DNA of 64,000 nt from the NCBI RefSeq assembly GCF_014696825.1, contig NZ_JACJQU010000002.1, positions 1 through 64,000 on the forward strand, written 5' to 3'. Shown here piece after piece: positions 27,127 to 37,040 of the stretch; positions within the stretch are counted from its first letter, which is position 1; each line of letters begins with the position of its first letter. Source of the stretch: Anabaena sphaerica FACHB-251. Its GTDB lineage: Bacteria > Cyanobacteriota > Cyanobacteriia > Cyanobacteriales > Nostocaceae. The notes under the pieces were generated by a model that was not told where the DNA came from, did not search any database, and worked only from the letters and a program-made list of their open reading frames with translations. The position numbers were made by a program, and so were the translations under genes.

Positions 27127-27331
27127 GGTCACAAAATGTTAATAATTTTATCTAACACTGTATCGTAGCTAGAAAATCTACCTAAAGGCGGATATAGACG
27201 ACCTATAGGTTTTGTTAATAGGCATTCGCCACTAGGGAGATATTAGATTTTCAAAACCAAGGAAATGGGGAGGTGGGCAGGTGGGGAGATCGAAAAATTC
27301 TCACTCTCACCTGTCACCTGTCACCTAGAAA

Positions 27332-28471
27332 TTAAGCCAAGAGGGAGGAACACAATTTGTTTTCTAGTTCCTGTTCCCGTTCTTGGGTGGCAATAATCGC
27401 CTGTTTAATGACTTGCTGGGTATCAACACCAACTTTGTGTAATTGTAACCACTGTTGGGCTTCGTTACCTGCGCGGAGAATTTTCTGTAAAGGGGAAAGG
27501 AAACAACTAAAGCCTTGTTGTTTGGCTATACCCCAAACTTCTTGATATAGCTGGTCAATCCAATCTCTGGCGAGTATGGTACTGCCATCTTGCCAATGTT
27601 GCAACGGAGCATCAAGACTAGATGTGGCCGCTGCCATTTCATTTTTGGCAGTTAAAGTAATTAGTTCTTCGGGAGAGAAACTGCTTTGAGTTAAGGGATC
27701 GATGCTGGGGTTGTCAATGATTTGTAACAACCGCGCTTCTAGTAGGGCGGTTATTGCTAATAAGGAAATGGGATCTGTGACTAAATCACAAATTCGCAGT
27801 TCTAGACGATTTAAATCATAAGGACGGCGATCGCCATTTGGTCTGACTGATGTCCACAAATGCCGAACATTTTGCATTGTTCCGGCTTGTAGCTGTCCTT
27901 CTACCCATTGAATATGATGGGCATGACTGGCAAATAAGGGTACATGACTGGGGGTTTGGGGGAAGAGTCCCCAACGGGTGGAATGATAGCCTGTGGCTTG
28001 ACCATCTAAAAATGGTGATGAGGCGCTCAGGGCAAGGTATAGGGGTGCTTCTGTGCGGATGACTCGACAGGCACGCATTAATATTTCTGGATCGGGGATG
28101 CCAATATTAATATGTACACTGGCAGTAACAACTTTTGTGCCGTAGGTTTGCTCAATGTAGTCATGATAGGGGTGGGTGGGGTCAGAACGGTAAAAGCGAT
28201 CGCTCCCACCCAAGGACAGGGTACTGCCTGGTATTAATGTGTAATTATCCAATCGCTGCAAATATTTACGCAACTGTTGCCGAGGACGCAATAAGCCACA
28301 CAATTGATTTTCGTAATTGGTGGACGGATTGGTTATGTATTCTACGTTGCGGCTATCTGGCTCCCGCATAAAACCTTGCAACTCTGTAACAATTTTGTCG
28401 GAGAGACCAACAATTTCACCTTGAGGTGTGCCAGTATACATCTCAATCTCAAAGCCTTTTGATAAGACCAC
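27332..28471 (-). CDS. gshA: Glutamate-cysteine ligase, cyanobacterial type
   Basis: A 379-residue enzyme catalysing the first step of glutathione synthesis. It matches the cyanobacterial gshA family, with a start MVLSKGFEIEMYTGTPQGEI and core regions such as RNVEYITNPS, ASVHINIGIPDPE, RNRLELRICD-like residues and the ATP-binding loops. The longest frame begins at 28594, but its first 30 residues are translated heptamer repeats. GTG 28471 has AAGGAG 9 nt upstream and matches the family N-terminus; ATG 28504 is the alternative. It pairs functionally with the GST gene near 4 kb. Confidence 0.9.
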   Translation of the reverse strand: MVLSKGFEIEMYTGTPQGEIVGLSDKIVTELQGFMREPDSRNVEYITNPSTNYENQLCGLLRPRQQLRKYLQRLDNYTLIPGSTLSLGGSDRFYRSDPTHPYHDYIEQTYGTKVVTASVHINIGIPDPEILMRACRVIRTEAPLYLALSASSPFLDGQATGYHSTRWGLFPQTPSHVPLFASHAHHIQWVEGQLQAGTMQNVRHLWTSVRPNGDRRPYDLNRLELRICDLVTDPISLLAITALLEARLLQIIDNPSIDPLTQSSFSPEELITLTAKNEMAAATSSLDAPLQHWQDGSTILARDWIDQLYQEVWGIAKQQGFSCFLSPLQKILRAGNEAQQWLQLHKVGVDTQQVIKQAIIATQEREQELENKLCSSLLA

Positions 28472-28541
28472 TTTATTTCGCTCCTTGGCTCTCCTAATTT
28501 CCATAAATTGTATCAAATTTAACGATTTTTTGCATTTGGGA

Positions 28542-28590
28542 ATTGGGGACTGGGGACTGGGGACTGGGGACTGGGAGCAGGGGGAGAATA
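28542..28590. repeat. Heptameric short tandem repeat upstream of gshA
   Basis: GGGGACT units are repeated four to five times, followed by GGGAGCAGGGGGAG. They lie between the helicase partner gene and gshA. On the minus strand they read in frame into gshA and give a false 41-residue extension. Confidence 0.7.
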
Positions 28591-28609
28591 ACAACTTACC
28601 AATTACTAA

Positions 28610-29461
28610 TTATGAATTTCTCTGTTTCAAAATAGCTTCTCGTGCAGAATTGATAATTTCATTTGACAAGTCACATAATGATTGCAAGGATATTTTGCCT
28701 TCATTTAGTAGGGAGCTTACCCTAGTTGATGCTGTCTCTAAAATTCGCTTACCGCTGCGGATTTGAATATTTAACTTATCTTCTATTACATCAAAAATAA
28801 CAAACAGCGATATGGTTTTCCAAAATAGTTTACTTGGTGGTATCACTTTAAAAGCAGTGACTATTTTTCCCTCTTCTGGTATATGAAATTTTAAGCTCGC
28901 ATCCTGAATAAATTGCTGGATTTCTGCCAGTTTTAATGAAGAAAGCTGGTTTATTTTTTGTTCAATATTTAAAAAGGTTGCTAAATCAGGCAGGTTGACA
29001 ATAACATCATTTAAAGATTCAGATTGAAAACTCAATTGTTCATTTAAAGAGTCAGTTATTGCAAAAATTTGCACTGCATAAGGTGGTTGAGGCACAGTTC
29101 CTCTTTCATAAAATAAACGTCCTTCGGCAGTAACTGTAATGGGTGATTTTACCGCCAAAGTTTGTAATGACTGAAGAGTAGAAATCGTACTGTGTACAAA
29201 TACAGAATCAAGCCCAAGTATAGAAGCTAATTCATCTGCTGTAGGTGGTGTTTCAAATTCTATCCCAGCGCGAATTATAAACTCTTCCAGGACGTTTAAT
29301 TGCCGGGGTTCTTTAATTGTTAATTCTACCGTATTTTGACACAGGCTATAGCGAAACTGACGTGCAGCAAAAACTGATAAACTAGGATTTTCAGTTTCAA
29401 TTTTTGTGACTATATTTTTGAGATGATCATCAATAGGTCGATTAACAGAAGCAGGAAACAT
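28610..29461 (-). CDS. Helicase-associated protein, unknown (possible winged-helix)
   Basis: A 283-residue protein coupled to the giant helicase gene. It overlaps that gene by 20 bp and starts at ATG 29461, with GGAGG 8 nt upstream. A longer frame from 29560 is a shadow of the helicase end. No family was recognised. Residues around PTADELASILGLDSVFVHST look like a winged-helix motif, so DNA or RNA binding is possible. The rest is helix and strand mixed, without membrane segments. The conserved coupling suggests that both proteins form one complex. Confidence 0.65.
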   Translation of the reverse strand: MFPASVNRPIDDHLKNIVTKIETENPSLSVFAARQFRYSLCQNTVELTIKEPRQLNVLEEFIIRAGIEFETPPTADELASILGLDSVFVHSTISTLQSLQTLAVKSPITVTAEGRLFYERGTVPQPPYAVQIFAITDSLNEQLSFQSESLNDVIVNLPDLATFLNIEQKINQLSSLKLAEIQQFIQDASLKFHIPEEGKIVTAFKVIPPSKLFWKTISLFVIFDVIEDKLNIQIRSGKRILETASTRVSSLLNEGKISLQSLCDLSNEIINSAREAILKQRNS

Positions 29462-32400
29462 CAATAAAACCTCCATGATGATCAACAATGTTTGCCACTT
29501 CCGAGTACATACTACCAACTGTACCTGCTTTACTGGTAAATAAATCGTGGCAACCAACAATTACTAGTAATTCCTGAGCGCGAGAAAAAGCCACATTCAC
29601 CCGTTCTGGCTTTTTAGCAAATCCCACATCTCCTTGATGATTATTCCGCACCATACTGACAATTACTACAGGTCTTTCCATCCCTTGAAATCTATCAACT
29701 GTACCTGTTCTAATTTGCAATGAAGGGAAAAGTTCAGATTGAAGACGTTCATCAATTTTTCTCAATTGAGCGCCATAAAATGTAATTACTGCTATTTCTT
29801 TTTTAGCTTCCCCATTAGCAACTCTAGAATTCCAAACATTTTCAAACTGCTGACATATTTTTTCAATGACATCAATTTCTTTAAGGTTAAAAAATGAAGT
29901 TCCCAGACGTTCTTCTTGAAATTCATTTTCTCTGGGCATTTTCACCCAAGTTAGATGATGCTCTGGTTGAATTATTTCCCCTGCTAAATTATGAGCGCGT
30001 TTGTTGTCAGGTTCTAAAATACCACATTCTAATTTACCATCATAAAATTGATTTATTGCCCCCATGATGTTGGGGTGCATTCGATATTGGGTATTGAGCA
30101 TTTGTTTGATGCTATTATCAGCAGTTTCAAATTGAAACTTAAATAATGATTCTTCTAAAAATTGCATTTCTTCTCTTGTATGACCAATTGTTGCAGCAAC
30201 TTCTTCGACCGTGCTAGTATCAAGCATTGGTGGTAATTGTCGGTGATCTCCTACCATGACTAATTTTTTAGCTTTCAAAGCAGGAATTAATAATTCTGGT
30301 GGAGTACATTTACTAACTTCATCAATAATGACAACATCAAAATACTTGAATTCTTCAGAAAAATTGTAATTTGCAGCTTGAACGCAGGTGATACCAACGA
30401 CGTTAGCATTATCTAAATAAATCTGTCTTAAGTCGTTACTATCTCTTTCTGAAGGTTGACGTAGTTTTGTAATCCAATCTTGGACAAAGTTTTGATATTT
30501 TTGCAGATAAGTTTCTTCATTTTCTAGTTGTTGCTGCCAAATGTCAAACCTGGTTTTAACTGTGTTCAAAAATTCTAGATTAAATAAATCATTTTCTGGT
30601 TTTTTAGGTTTAAATTTATTAGGTATTTCTTGCCAAATTAAATCCCACCAGTTTCTTTCTGTGATTAAATCATCGGGTATTTGCAATTTTAACTGTTGGT
30701 CTAGTTCATTTAATTTGCTTTGGGAAATTTCAAGTTTTTGCAAAGATGTTTTGGCTGATTTTTTCAGTTTTACTAACTCTTCCTTTAATGAGTCTTTAAT
30801 AATTTCTAAGATAGCAAAAGCATCTAATGAGGAAGTTAAAGTTTCAATCTGAGTGATGGAAGTTTCCCAAAGCTTGACCTGCTTGGCAAATTCTTGATGC
30901 TGTTCCCAAATATTTGATTGTGTGGACAGATATTGTTGTGTGAGGTTACGTAATTCTAAAGGTAAATTTTGTTTTTTATTCAGTTCTTGCAAAATATTCA
31001 CAACTCGTTCAAGTTGAAAATTAGCATCTTGACTAGCTTTTTCTACCTGAGATTGAGTTGCTAATATTTGTTCTTGGGTAATACCATTTTTGGGAAGTTG
31101 ATCTAATTGTTTTTGTTGAGTTTGTAAAATCTTAAGCTGCTGTTCAGCTTCGGTTTTGACTTTTATAACGCATTGACGAGCATTTGCAAGAATGGTATCT
31201 AGTAATTCTTGGGTAATTCGAGTTAGAGTAGAGTCGATGTTATTCAATTCATAAGATGATCCATAGGCTTTTTGCAATTTAATTAAGAAAGATTGGGTAT
31301 TTTCAACCAGCAATTTCCGCTGTTTAGAGGTGAGTAATTGATAATTTTCAAATTGTTGGTAAGTTTCCTGCCATTTGGTGCGATCGCTCTTTTCTAACAC
31401 TATGGGAATTTGACTAAAATTTTGTTGTAAAAAATAACTGAAATTATGCTGTTTACCCTGTCTATCAGTAAATTTGCCCTCTATTTCGTAAGAAATAGCC
31501 TTGGTTAATAATTCCCATTCTGGAAGCTTAATTTGATAAATCTTTGGTAAAATTTGTAATTTTAAATTATTAGCAAACATCAACAAACCAAGTGGTAGAT
31601 TTAGCATATTATCTGTTAGTTTTAAATCAGAATGCTGACAATCTTTCAAAACTTGATAAATATGTGTATAAGCTGTAGTTTTCCATTCTCTAACTGCTTC
31701 GATAAGATAATCAATTTCTCGTTTACGGTTTTCCCAAATTTGAATGGTTGGTTGTAAACTTTGTCCTTGATTAAGAAATTGTTGATACTCTATTTGTAAT
31801 TGATGCAAATATGCAGAATTTTGTTTAAAAACATTGACTAATGTTGTCAATTCAGACATAGCTGTATTTGCATCATTAGCATAAATCAATGCTGGTTTAA
31901 ATTCATAAATTTCAGGTACTATAGTTTCACATAACCAAACCGCTAAACCAAATGCACCACGCGCAGGACGAACAAAACCAAGCTCATCTGTATATTTGAT
32001 AGCTTGACGTACATTTTCCCGGAAATTTTCTACTAGCTTATTTTCTACTGTATAAGGTTGAAGACGGGGTAAAAAATCTTTAATTTCTGAGTCGTCCCAA
32101 TTTATATTTTGTGGTTTTTTGAAAAGATGCTTTAATCCATGAATTAGCGATTCTATTTCATCTTTATTTGCTAACACTTCATTGTAAACTATTTCTTGAG
32201 TTTGGCAAAGCTCCTCTAACTTTATTTTTTCTTCCTTTAATTCATTTTGTTGCTGATTGAATTCTGCTTCAGATTTTAAATAATCTGTAAATCGCTGTGA
32301 TGATACTAATAATTGCTGGAGAATGTGGATATTTTCTCGACGTTGAGTAAGATTATTTTCGCAGTCGGTAGCGGTATTTTCTAACCATCTGTCAATTACT

Positions 32401-33764
32401 TGATCTTCTAAAAATGCTTGTCCTTCTTCCCCAACTCTTTCTGCTTTTCCTTTTCTAACAGCGCGAATGACTGGGTTATGAACCAATCTACTCAAAGCAT
32501 TGTCAACGGCTAAATTCGCTTGAGAAGTAATCAATGTGCGACCACCACGCAAAGCAATTTGATAGCAAATCTCCGCAATTACGGTAGTTTTACCTGTACC
32601 TGGTGGTCCTTGAATCAAAACTAAATCTTCTGCTGAAAGCACCTTTTCTACAGAGTTTTTTTGACCTGAATTGGCAGCAGATAATAATAAGTCTTTGGCT
32701 TTAAGTTTGACGGTTTTTTTAATAGGTCTGGCTTGGGAAGCGTCAAATAAAAAGTCACCTAAATAGGGGTTTTGGGTGCGTCCTTGTCTTAATTGTTCCA
32801 AGGCTTTTTCTTTGCGTTCAATCTGTTTAATATCACCAGCAGCATCAAAAAACAAATATCCTTTTGTTGGTAGTTGATAATTTCCTGCTGCTATATATGC
32901 AACTAAATCGCGCTCAATTTTGATGTGAACAAGATTATTTTTTGGATCAACTTTTTCAATAGTTCCTAGTTGACGACTGGTACGACGATTTCTTTCTGTA
33001 GGTACAGTATCAGAAAATTTGATATCTTGATTTTTTGCCTTTTTTACCCGTTCCCAAAAGTTTTCTACATCTAAATAATTTTCTTCTGAACCATCAAGAG
33101 TAGCTGAATTAATATTAATTTTTAAGGCAACTTCTTTTTTATTTGATTGATAGTTTGAGTTGATGAAGTTTACACAAAATTGTCGGGCTTTAGCGATGCG
33201 TTCTTCAACTTTTAAAAATGCTTTCCATGCTTGTAATTGATCTTCTGTTGGTACATGATTACCGCATATTGGCATCTTGGCTATTTGTGCCAATATCTTG
33301 GGAGAAATATCGACAGGATCATGATGATTAGGAACTAACTGCAAGCGTAAAGGTAAAGCATAAGCATCAGCTTGTCCCCGTGCAGGTTGTAATAAATAAG
33401 CTGAAAGAATCTTTAAACCGCCAGTTCCATTTTTTTTGACTGCTGCTCTAAATCCCAAAGTTTTCTTTAGCTCTTTTAATCTTTTGGGTAGTTTAAATTC
33501 ACTTTCATCTGTAGCTATGGTTAAATCCCAAATTTCTTCTCCTGTTTCTTTTCCTGTACCTTGACGACGAATATAAAATAGGCTAGGTTGTTTACCTACA
33601 CATTCAAAAATCAATTCGTGGGCGCGTTCTTTTCTTTCTCGAAATTCGGGATAAAGTTTAACTGTTTCTTGACCTTCAAAGTTCCGAATTAAACTATCAA
33701 TTGTTGAATTTAATAAGCTGTAACCCCAGGTTTCTGAGTTGTTGTTTTTTTGGAAATTTGACAT
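29442..33764 (-). CDS. Large UPF1/DNA2-like superfamily 1 helicase with a long insertion
   Basis: A 1440-residue SF1B helicase. Motif I is LIQGPPGTGKTT (about residue 383). Motif II is IIDEVSKCTPPELL (about 1146), in place of DEAS or DEAQ. Motif III is VGDHRQLPPM. Motifs V and VI lie close to the C-terminus (GTVDRFQGMERPVVIVS, NVAFSRAQ). Roughly 750 residues, mostly coiled-coil-like, separate motifs I and II, far longer than in classical family members. The start was set at ATG 33764 because AGGAG lies 5 nt before it, whereas a longer frame overlaps the HDAC gene. The substrate, RNA or DNA, is unknown. Confidence 0.85.
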   Translation of the reverse strand: MSNFQKNNNSETWGYSLLNSTIDSLIRNFEGQETVKLYPEFRERKERAHELIFECVGKQPSLFYIRRQGTGKETGEEIWDLTIATDESEFKLPKRLKELKKTLGFRAAVKKNGTGGLKILSAYLLQPARGQADAYALPLRLQLVPNHHDPVDISPKILAQIAKMPICGNHVPTEDQLQAWKAFLKVEERIAKARQFCVNFINSNYQSNKKEVALKININSATLDGSEENYLDVENFWERVKKAKNQDIKFSDTVPTERNRRTSRQLGTIEKVDPKNNLVHIKIERDLVAYIAAGNYQLPTKGYLFFDAAGDIKQIERKEKALEQLRQGRTQNPYLGDFLFDASQARPIKKTVKLKAKDLLLSAANSGQKNSVEKVLSAEDLVLIQGPPGTGKTTVIAEICYQIALRGGRTLITSQANLAVDNALSRLVHNPVIRAVRKGKAERVGEEGQAFLEDQVIDRWLENTATDCENNLTQRRENIHILQQLLVSSQRFTDYLKSEAEFNQQQNELKEEKIKLEELCQTQEIVYNEVLANKDEIESLIHGLKHLFKKPQNINWDDSEIKDFLPRLQPYTVENKLVENFRENVRQAIKYTDELGFVRPARGAFGLAVWLCETIVPEIYEFKPALIYANDANTAMSELTTLVNVFKQNSAYLHQLQIEYQQFLNQGQSLQPTIQIWENRKREIDYLIEAVREWKTTAYTHIYQVLKDCQHSDLKLTDNMLNLPLGLLMFANNLKLQILPKIYQIKLPEWELLTKAISYEIEGKFTDRQGKQHNFSYFLQQNFSQIPIVLEKSDRTKWQETYQQFENYQLLTSKQRKLLVENTQSFLIKLQKAYGSSYELNNIDSTLTRITQELLDTILANARQCVIKVKTEAEQQLKILQTQQKQLDQLPKNGITQEQILATQSQVEKASQDANFQLERVVNILQELNKKQNLPLELRNLTQQYLSTQSNIWEQHQEFAKQVKLWETSITQIETLTSSLDAFAILEIIKDSLKEELVKLKKSAKTSLQKLEISQSKLNELDQQLKLQIPDDLITERNWWDLIWQEIPNKFKPKKPENDLFNLEFLNTVKTRFDIWQQQLENEETYLQKYQNFVQDWITKLRQPSERDSNDLRQIYLDNANVVGITCVQAANYNFSEEFKYFDVVIIDEVSKCTPPELLIPALKAKKLVMVGDHRQLPPMLDTSTVEEVAATIGHTREEMQFLEESLFKFQFETADNSIKQMLNTQYRMHPNIMGAINQFYDGKLECGILEPDNKRAHNLAGEIIQPEHHLTWVKMPRENEFQEERLGTSFFNLKEIDVIEKICQQFENVWNSRVANGEAKKEIAVITFYGAQLRKIDERLQSELFPSLQIRTGTVDRFQGMERPVVIVSMVRNNHQGDVGFAKKPERVNVAFSRAQELLVIVGCHDLFTSKAGTVGSMYSEVANIVDHHGGFIDVSCFC

Positions 33765-33820
33765 GGATGCTCCTGGATTTTTTTTCTCACACAGAGGAAG
33801 ATGTTGGTTGATTTTTGAGG

Positions 33821-34738
33821 TTAAAGATGAAATTGCTGATAAACTTGAGTTGCGGCTCGATGTAATAGAGAATGTCTCCAAACAAGGGATTTCATATCAT
33901 CTGCATAACCACCACCAATAACGCAAGCTACTGGATAACCTGCACTAACACAGGTGGTTAAAACTTGCATTTCTCGGCGAAAAATTCCTGTGTCTGTTAG
34001 GGCTAGTTTGCCAAGTTTATCATCCATATGGGTGTCAACTCCAGCGTCATAAAATACTATATCTGGTTTAATTTCTGATAATAAATCTGGCAGGTAATTA
34101 GCTAAAGTTTGTAAATAAGCATCGTCTTCCATTCCTAGTGGTAAAGAAACATCTAAATCACTTTTTTGTTTGGTACCAGGGAAGTTGATTTCGCAGTGCA
34201 TGGAAAATGTAAAAATGCTGTCATCATTTTGAAATATAAAGGCGGTTCCATCTCCTTGATGTACGTCTAAATCGACTATTAAAATCTTTTTGGCAAGTCC
34301 TAATTTTTGAAGGACGCGGGAAGCAACTGCCAAATCGTTGAAAATGCAAAAACCAGATCCATAATCAGGAAAAGCATGATGAGTTCCACCCGCAGTATTA
34401 CAAGCTAAACCTTGATTTATTGCTAATTTGGCTGTTAGTATTGTCCCACCTAGCGCGACACAGGTACGATTTACTAAAGCTGGACTCCAAGGTAAACCGA
34501 TGCGTCTTTGTGCTTTTGGTTCTAATGTTCCTTCGCAGTAAGCTTGCACATAGTTGGGGGTGTGGACTAACTCAATTAATTCTTGTGGTGGACGTTCAGG
34601 AATGTGAAACTGTTCTGGATGTGCTACCCTTTCACCTAACAGCAGTTCATACAGTTGTCGGAATTTAGACATGGGGAAGCGATGCCCAGGCGGTAAAGGC
34701 GCAATATAATCTAGATGGTAAATAATTGGCAAATCCAT
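33821..34738 (-). CDS. Histone deacetylase family protein (zinc-dependent deacetylase)
   Basis: A 305-residue member of the HDAC/AcuC/polyamine-deacetylase superfamily. Active-site segments are GGTHHAFPDYGSGFCIFND (catalytic His pair), ILIVDLDVHQGDG (zinc ligands Asp and His) and DAGVDTHMDD (third ligand). Bacterial members deacetylate acetyl-lysine or acetyl-polyamines. It ends 56 bp before the helicase start and probably heads that operon. Polyamine chemistry is also suggested by genes a few kilobases away (36-41 kb), but a connection is only inference. Confidence 0.9.
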   Translation of the reverse strand: MDLPIIYHLDYIAPLPPGHRFPMSKFRQLYELLLGERVAHPEQFHIPERPPQELIELVHTPNYVQAYCEGTLEPKAQRRIGLPWSPALVNRTCVALGGTILTAKLAINQGLACNTAGGTHHAFPDYGSGFCIFNDLAVASRVLQKLGLAKKILIVDLDVHQGDGTAFIFQNDDSIFTFSMHCEINFPGTKQKSDLDVSLPLGMEDDAYLQTLANYLPDLLSEIKPDIVFYDAGVDTHMDDKLGKLALTDTGIFRREMQVLTTCVSAGYPVACVIGGGYADDMKSLVWRHSLLHRAATQVYQQFHL

Positions 34739-35169
34739 TACTTAGGTGAGGTAAACCGAGAGATTTGTACGTCAACAACTACTGAGAATAAGTCTAAGAA
34801 ATCAGTCTAAAGTCAGATTGTGATCAACAGAAATTTAATTTATTAATTTTTTTATGTCATAAAAATAACCAGGTTAGAAGTATTTCTTTGGTTATAGTAA
34901 TCTTATCTGCAATGTTTTATGACTGCTATAATCATGTATTATATTTTTTGGGTAAGATGACTATTATACAGTATACATAGATTTTGGTTTACAATTACAT
35001 TTTTACCCCACCTCTATACTGTGACGCAAAAGCTAAAAATATAACTTACCTGACTTTGACAATATTTTCGGCTGATTTTCTGGCAAATAACAAGGTAAAA
35101 TTTAGCGGGCATAATTTACTAATGCTGATATCCTAATTTTAAGTTGTCAATTCCGAATTAACTATTACT
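34739..35169. other. Divergent intergenic region before the MscS gene
   Basis: AT-rich interval of about 430 bp between the divergent HDAC and MscS genes. No RNA gene, repeat family or clear operator is seen. Promoters of both directions must lie here. Confidence 0.4.
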
Positions 35170-36177
35170 ATGATGCAGTGGATTATACCCCTTATATTTA
35201 TTATTGTTGGCTTTCTGGCTGGCATAATTGGCGAAAAAGTTATTTTTAAGAAAATTCAAACATTTGTTATTAATAAACAAATTCCTGGCAGTACGATTAT
35301 ATTTCAGTCACTGCATAGAATGACCTTTATTTGGTTTGTTCTAGCAGGTTTTTTTGGCGCTATTCTTAGTTCTCCTGTCAAGCCAGATATTGCTAATGTT
35401 CTGCAAAAAATTCTGACTATAATTTTACTGTATTCAGTGACGTTAGTCTTAGCTAGACTAACATCTGGCTTTGTAAATTTATTTGTCCAAAGAACGGAAG
35501 GCGTTCCTACATCGCTACTATCTAACCTCGCTAAAACTATTGTTTTAGTTTTGGGAACATTAATCCTTTTGCAAACTGTGGGTATTGAAATTACTCCCAT
35601 AGTTACTACATTGGGAATTGGAGGTTTAGCTGTAGGTTTAGCTCTTCAAGATACTTTGGCTAATTTATTTTCTGGTTTTTATTTGGTTATTTCTAAGCAG
35701 GTGCGAACTGGAGATTATGTAAAATTAGATGATGGTAATCAGGGTTATGTCACAGATATTACCTGGCGAAATACGACGATTAAGGAAATTTCCAATAATG
35801 TGATCATTGTTCCTAATTCTAAGTTGGCTTCGGCAATTTTTACTAATTATCATCTACCTGCAAAAGAAATTACTTTAACTATGAATGTAGGTGTTAGTTA
35901 TGATAGCGATTTGGAATTAGTGGAAAGAGTGACTGTAGAAGTTGCTAAAGAAGTTATGCAGGAAATTGCACCGGAATTAATTAAAATTGAACCTTATATT
36001 AGGTTTCACACTTTCAATGATTGTAGTATAGACTATACACTCTATATGCGTGTCAGTGAATATTTTGATCAGCGTATTGGTAAACATTTGTTTGTGAAAA
36101 AGTTACACAAACGCTATCAACAAGAAGGAATTCAAATTCCCTTTCCTATCCGAGATGTTTATATGCATGGAAGTTGA
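35170..36177 (+). CDS. Mechanosensitive ion channel (MscS family)
   Basis: A 335-residue membrane channel. Hydrophobic segments occur near residues 4-20, 52-68, 80-98 and 125-155. The last is the pore helix with small residues (TLGIGGLAVGLALQDTLANLF) typical of the MscS TM3. A soluble beta domain follows (RTGDYVKLDDGNQGYVTDITWR), then the C-terminal cage. It releases solutes on hypo-osmotic shock. ATG 35170 is followed at once by a second ATG. It stands alone, upstream of the polyamine-like cluster. Confidence 0.93.
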   Translation: MMQWIIPLIFIIVGFLAGIIGEKVIFKKIQTFVINKQIPGSTIIFQSLHRMTFIWFVLAGFFGAILSSPVKPDIANVLQKILTIILLYSVTLVLARLTSGFVNLFVQRTEGVPTSLLSNLAKTIVLVLGTLILLQTVGIEITPIVTTLGIGGLAVGLALQDTLANLFSGFYLVISKQVRTGDYVKLDDGNQGYVTDITWRNTTIKEISNNVIIVPNSKLASAIFTNYHLPAKEITLTMNVGVSYDSDLELVERVTVEVAKEVMQEIAPELIKIEPYIRFHTFNDCSIDYTLYMRVSEYFDQRIGKHLFVKKLHKRYQQEGIQIPFPIRDVYMHGS

Positions 36178-36211
36178 ATTAATTTTAATTCATTTAATTC
36201 AGAGTTTACCC

Positions 36212-36244
36212 AGATCCCCGACTTCTTTGAGAAGTAGGGGATCT
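36212..36244. repeat. Palindromic dispersed repeat (GATCCCC-ACTTC-GAAGT-GGGGATC)
   Basis: AGATCCCC and ACTTC pair with GAAGT and GGGGATCT across a short loop. This is a hairpin type common between cyanobacterial genes. It may act as a terminator for the MscS gene but lacks a T-run. Confidence 0.6.
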
Positions 36245-36387
36245 AAAATTAAATTTGTATTTTCTTATACTGGTATTATTGTGTAAAGTGATTTAAAATT
36301 CTCTAGCAAAAAACTAGGAATAGATTATATAGTGATGTAACTCTCAACTCGGTTGTGAAAGTTACAGTTATTCATGGTTGAACCTGT

Positions 36388-37032
36388 ATGTATACAGTTG
36401 ATATTGAAACTCAACTTCATGGCTTGCGTCCGGGCGATCGCGTCATGTATTCTAGTGTAGACTGGGATATAAAAGATTACAGCACCTATCAAGACCCTCA
36501 AGGTTATCAAACAGATGAATGGTTGTTAGTATCATCAGGTGGGTCAGAATATTACTTATTGCGAGAATATGACCCCACGGAAGAACTTAATTCTGTAACT
36601 TGGTATATCTCCAATTTGTTGGAAAATGTGCATTTATATCTGCCAGACTCTAAAGAAGATATAGTACCTAGATTATGGCAGGAAATGCAAGCATTAACTA
36701 CACCCTATCCAGAATTGAAACTTTTTTATAAGTCCTATTATTTCGATTCGCAAACTGAAGGAAGTTATGATGCTAAAGGAAAAACAAAATCTCGAATTAC
36801 TTGGGATTATTGGGACAAGGACGATTTTACTAACTTAGCAATAGAAGCTTTTTCTGATCGAACATTAGATATTTACTCAACTAAAGTAGTCAAGCCTAAA
36901 GAATTTTCCAAGATTCAAAAAGGTGTGGGTCCACAACGTCAGATGACAATTTTTACCAGTCCTTTAATGACTGAGTTAATACTGGCAATTATAGTTTTTT
37001 CAACTGGTATATTATTAATTATATTTGGGTAA
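36388..37032 (+). CDS. DUF4178 domain protein with C-terminal membrane anchor
   Basis: A 214-residue protein. It starts with a small beta domain of DUF4178 type (LRPGDRVMYSSVDWDIKD, DEWLLVSSGGSEYYLLREYD) and ends with one hydrophobic helix (about residues 192-212), so it is probably tethered to the membrane with its beta domain in the cytosol. DUF4178 genes are commonly next to DUF350 and aminopropyltransferase-like genes in bacteria, as here. First gene of a four-gene operon; the next start is 8 bp downstream. Molecular role unknown. Confidence 0.75.
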   Translation: MYTVDIETQLHGLRPGDRVMYSSVDWDIKDYSTYQDPQGYQTDEWLLVSSGGSEYYLLREYDPTEELNSVTWYISNLLENVHLYLPDSKEDIVPRLWQEMQALTTPYPELKLFYKSYYFDSQTEGSYDAKGKTKSRITWDYWDKDDFTNLAIEAFSDRTLDIYSTKVVKPKEFSKIQKGVGPQRQMTIFTSPLMTELILAIIVFSTGILLIIFG

Positions 37033-37040
37033 AGGTTTTT

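Noticed and set aside
33765-33881. Upstream extension of the helicase to ATG 33881
   Set aside because: It overlaps the HDAC 3-prime end and has no ribosome binding site; ATG 33764 has AGGAG.
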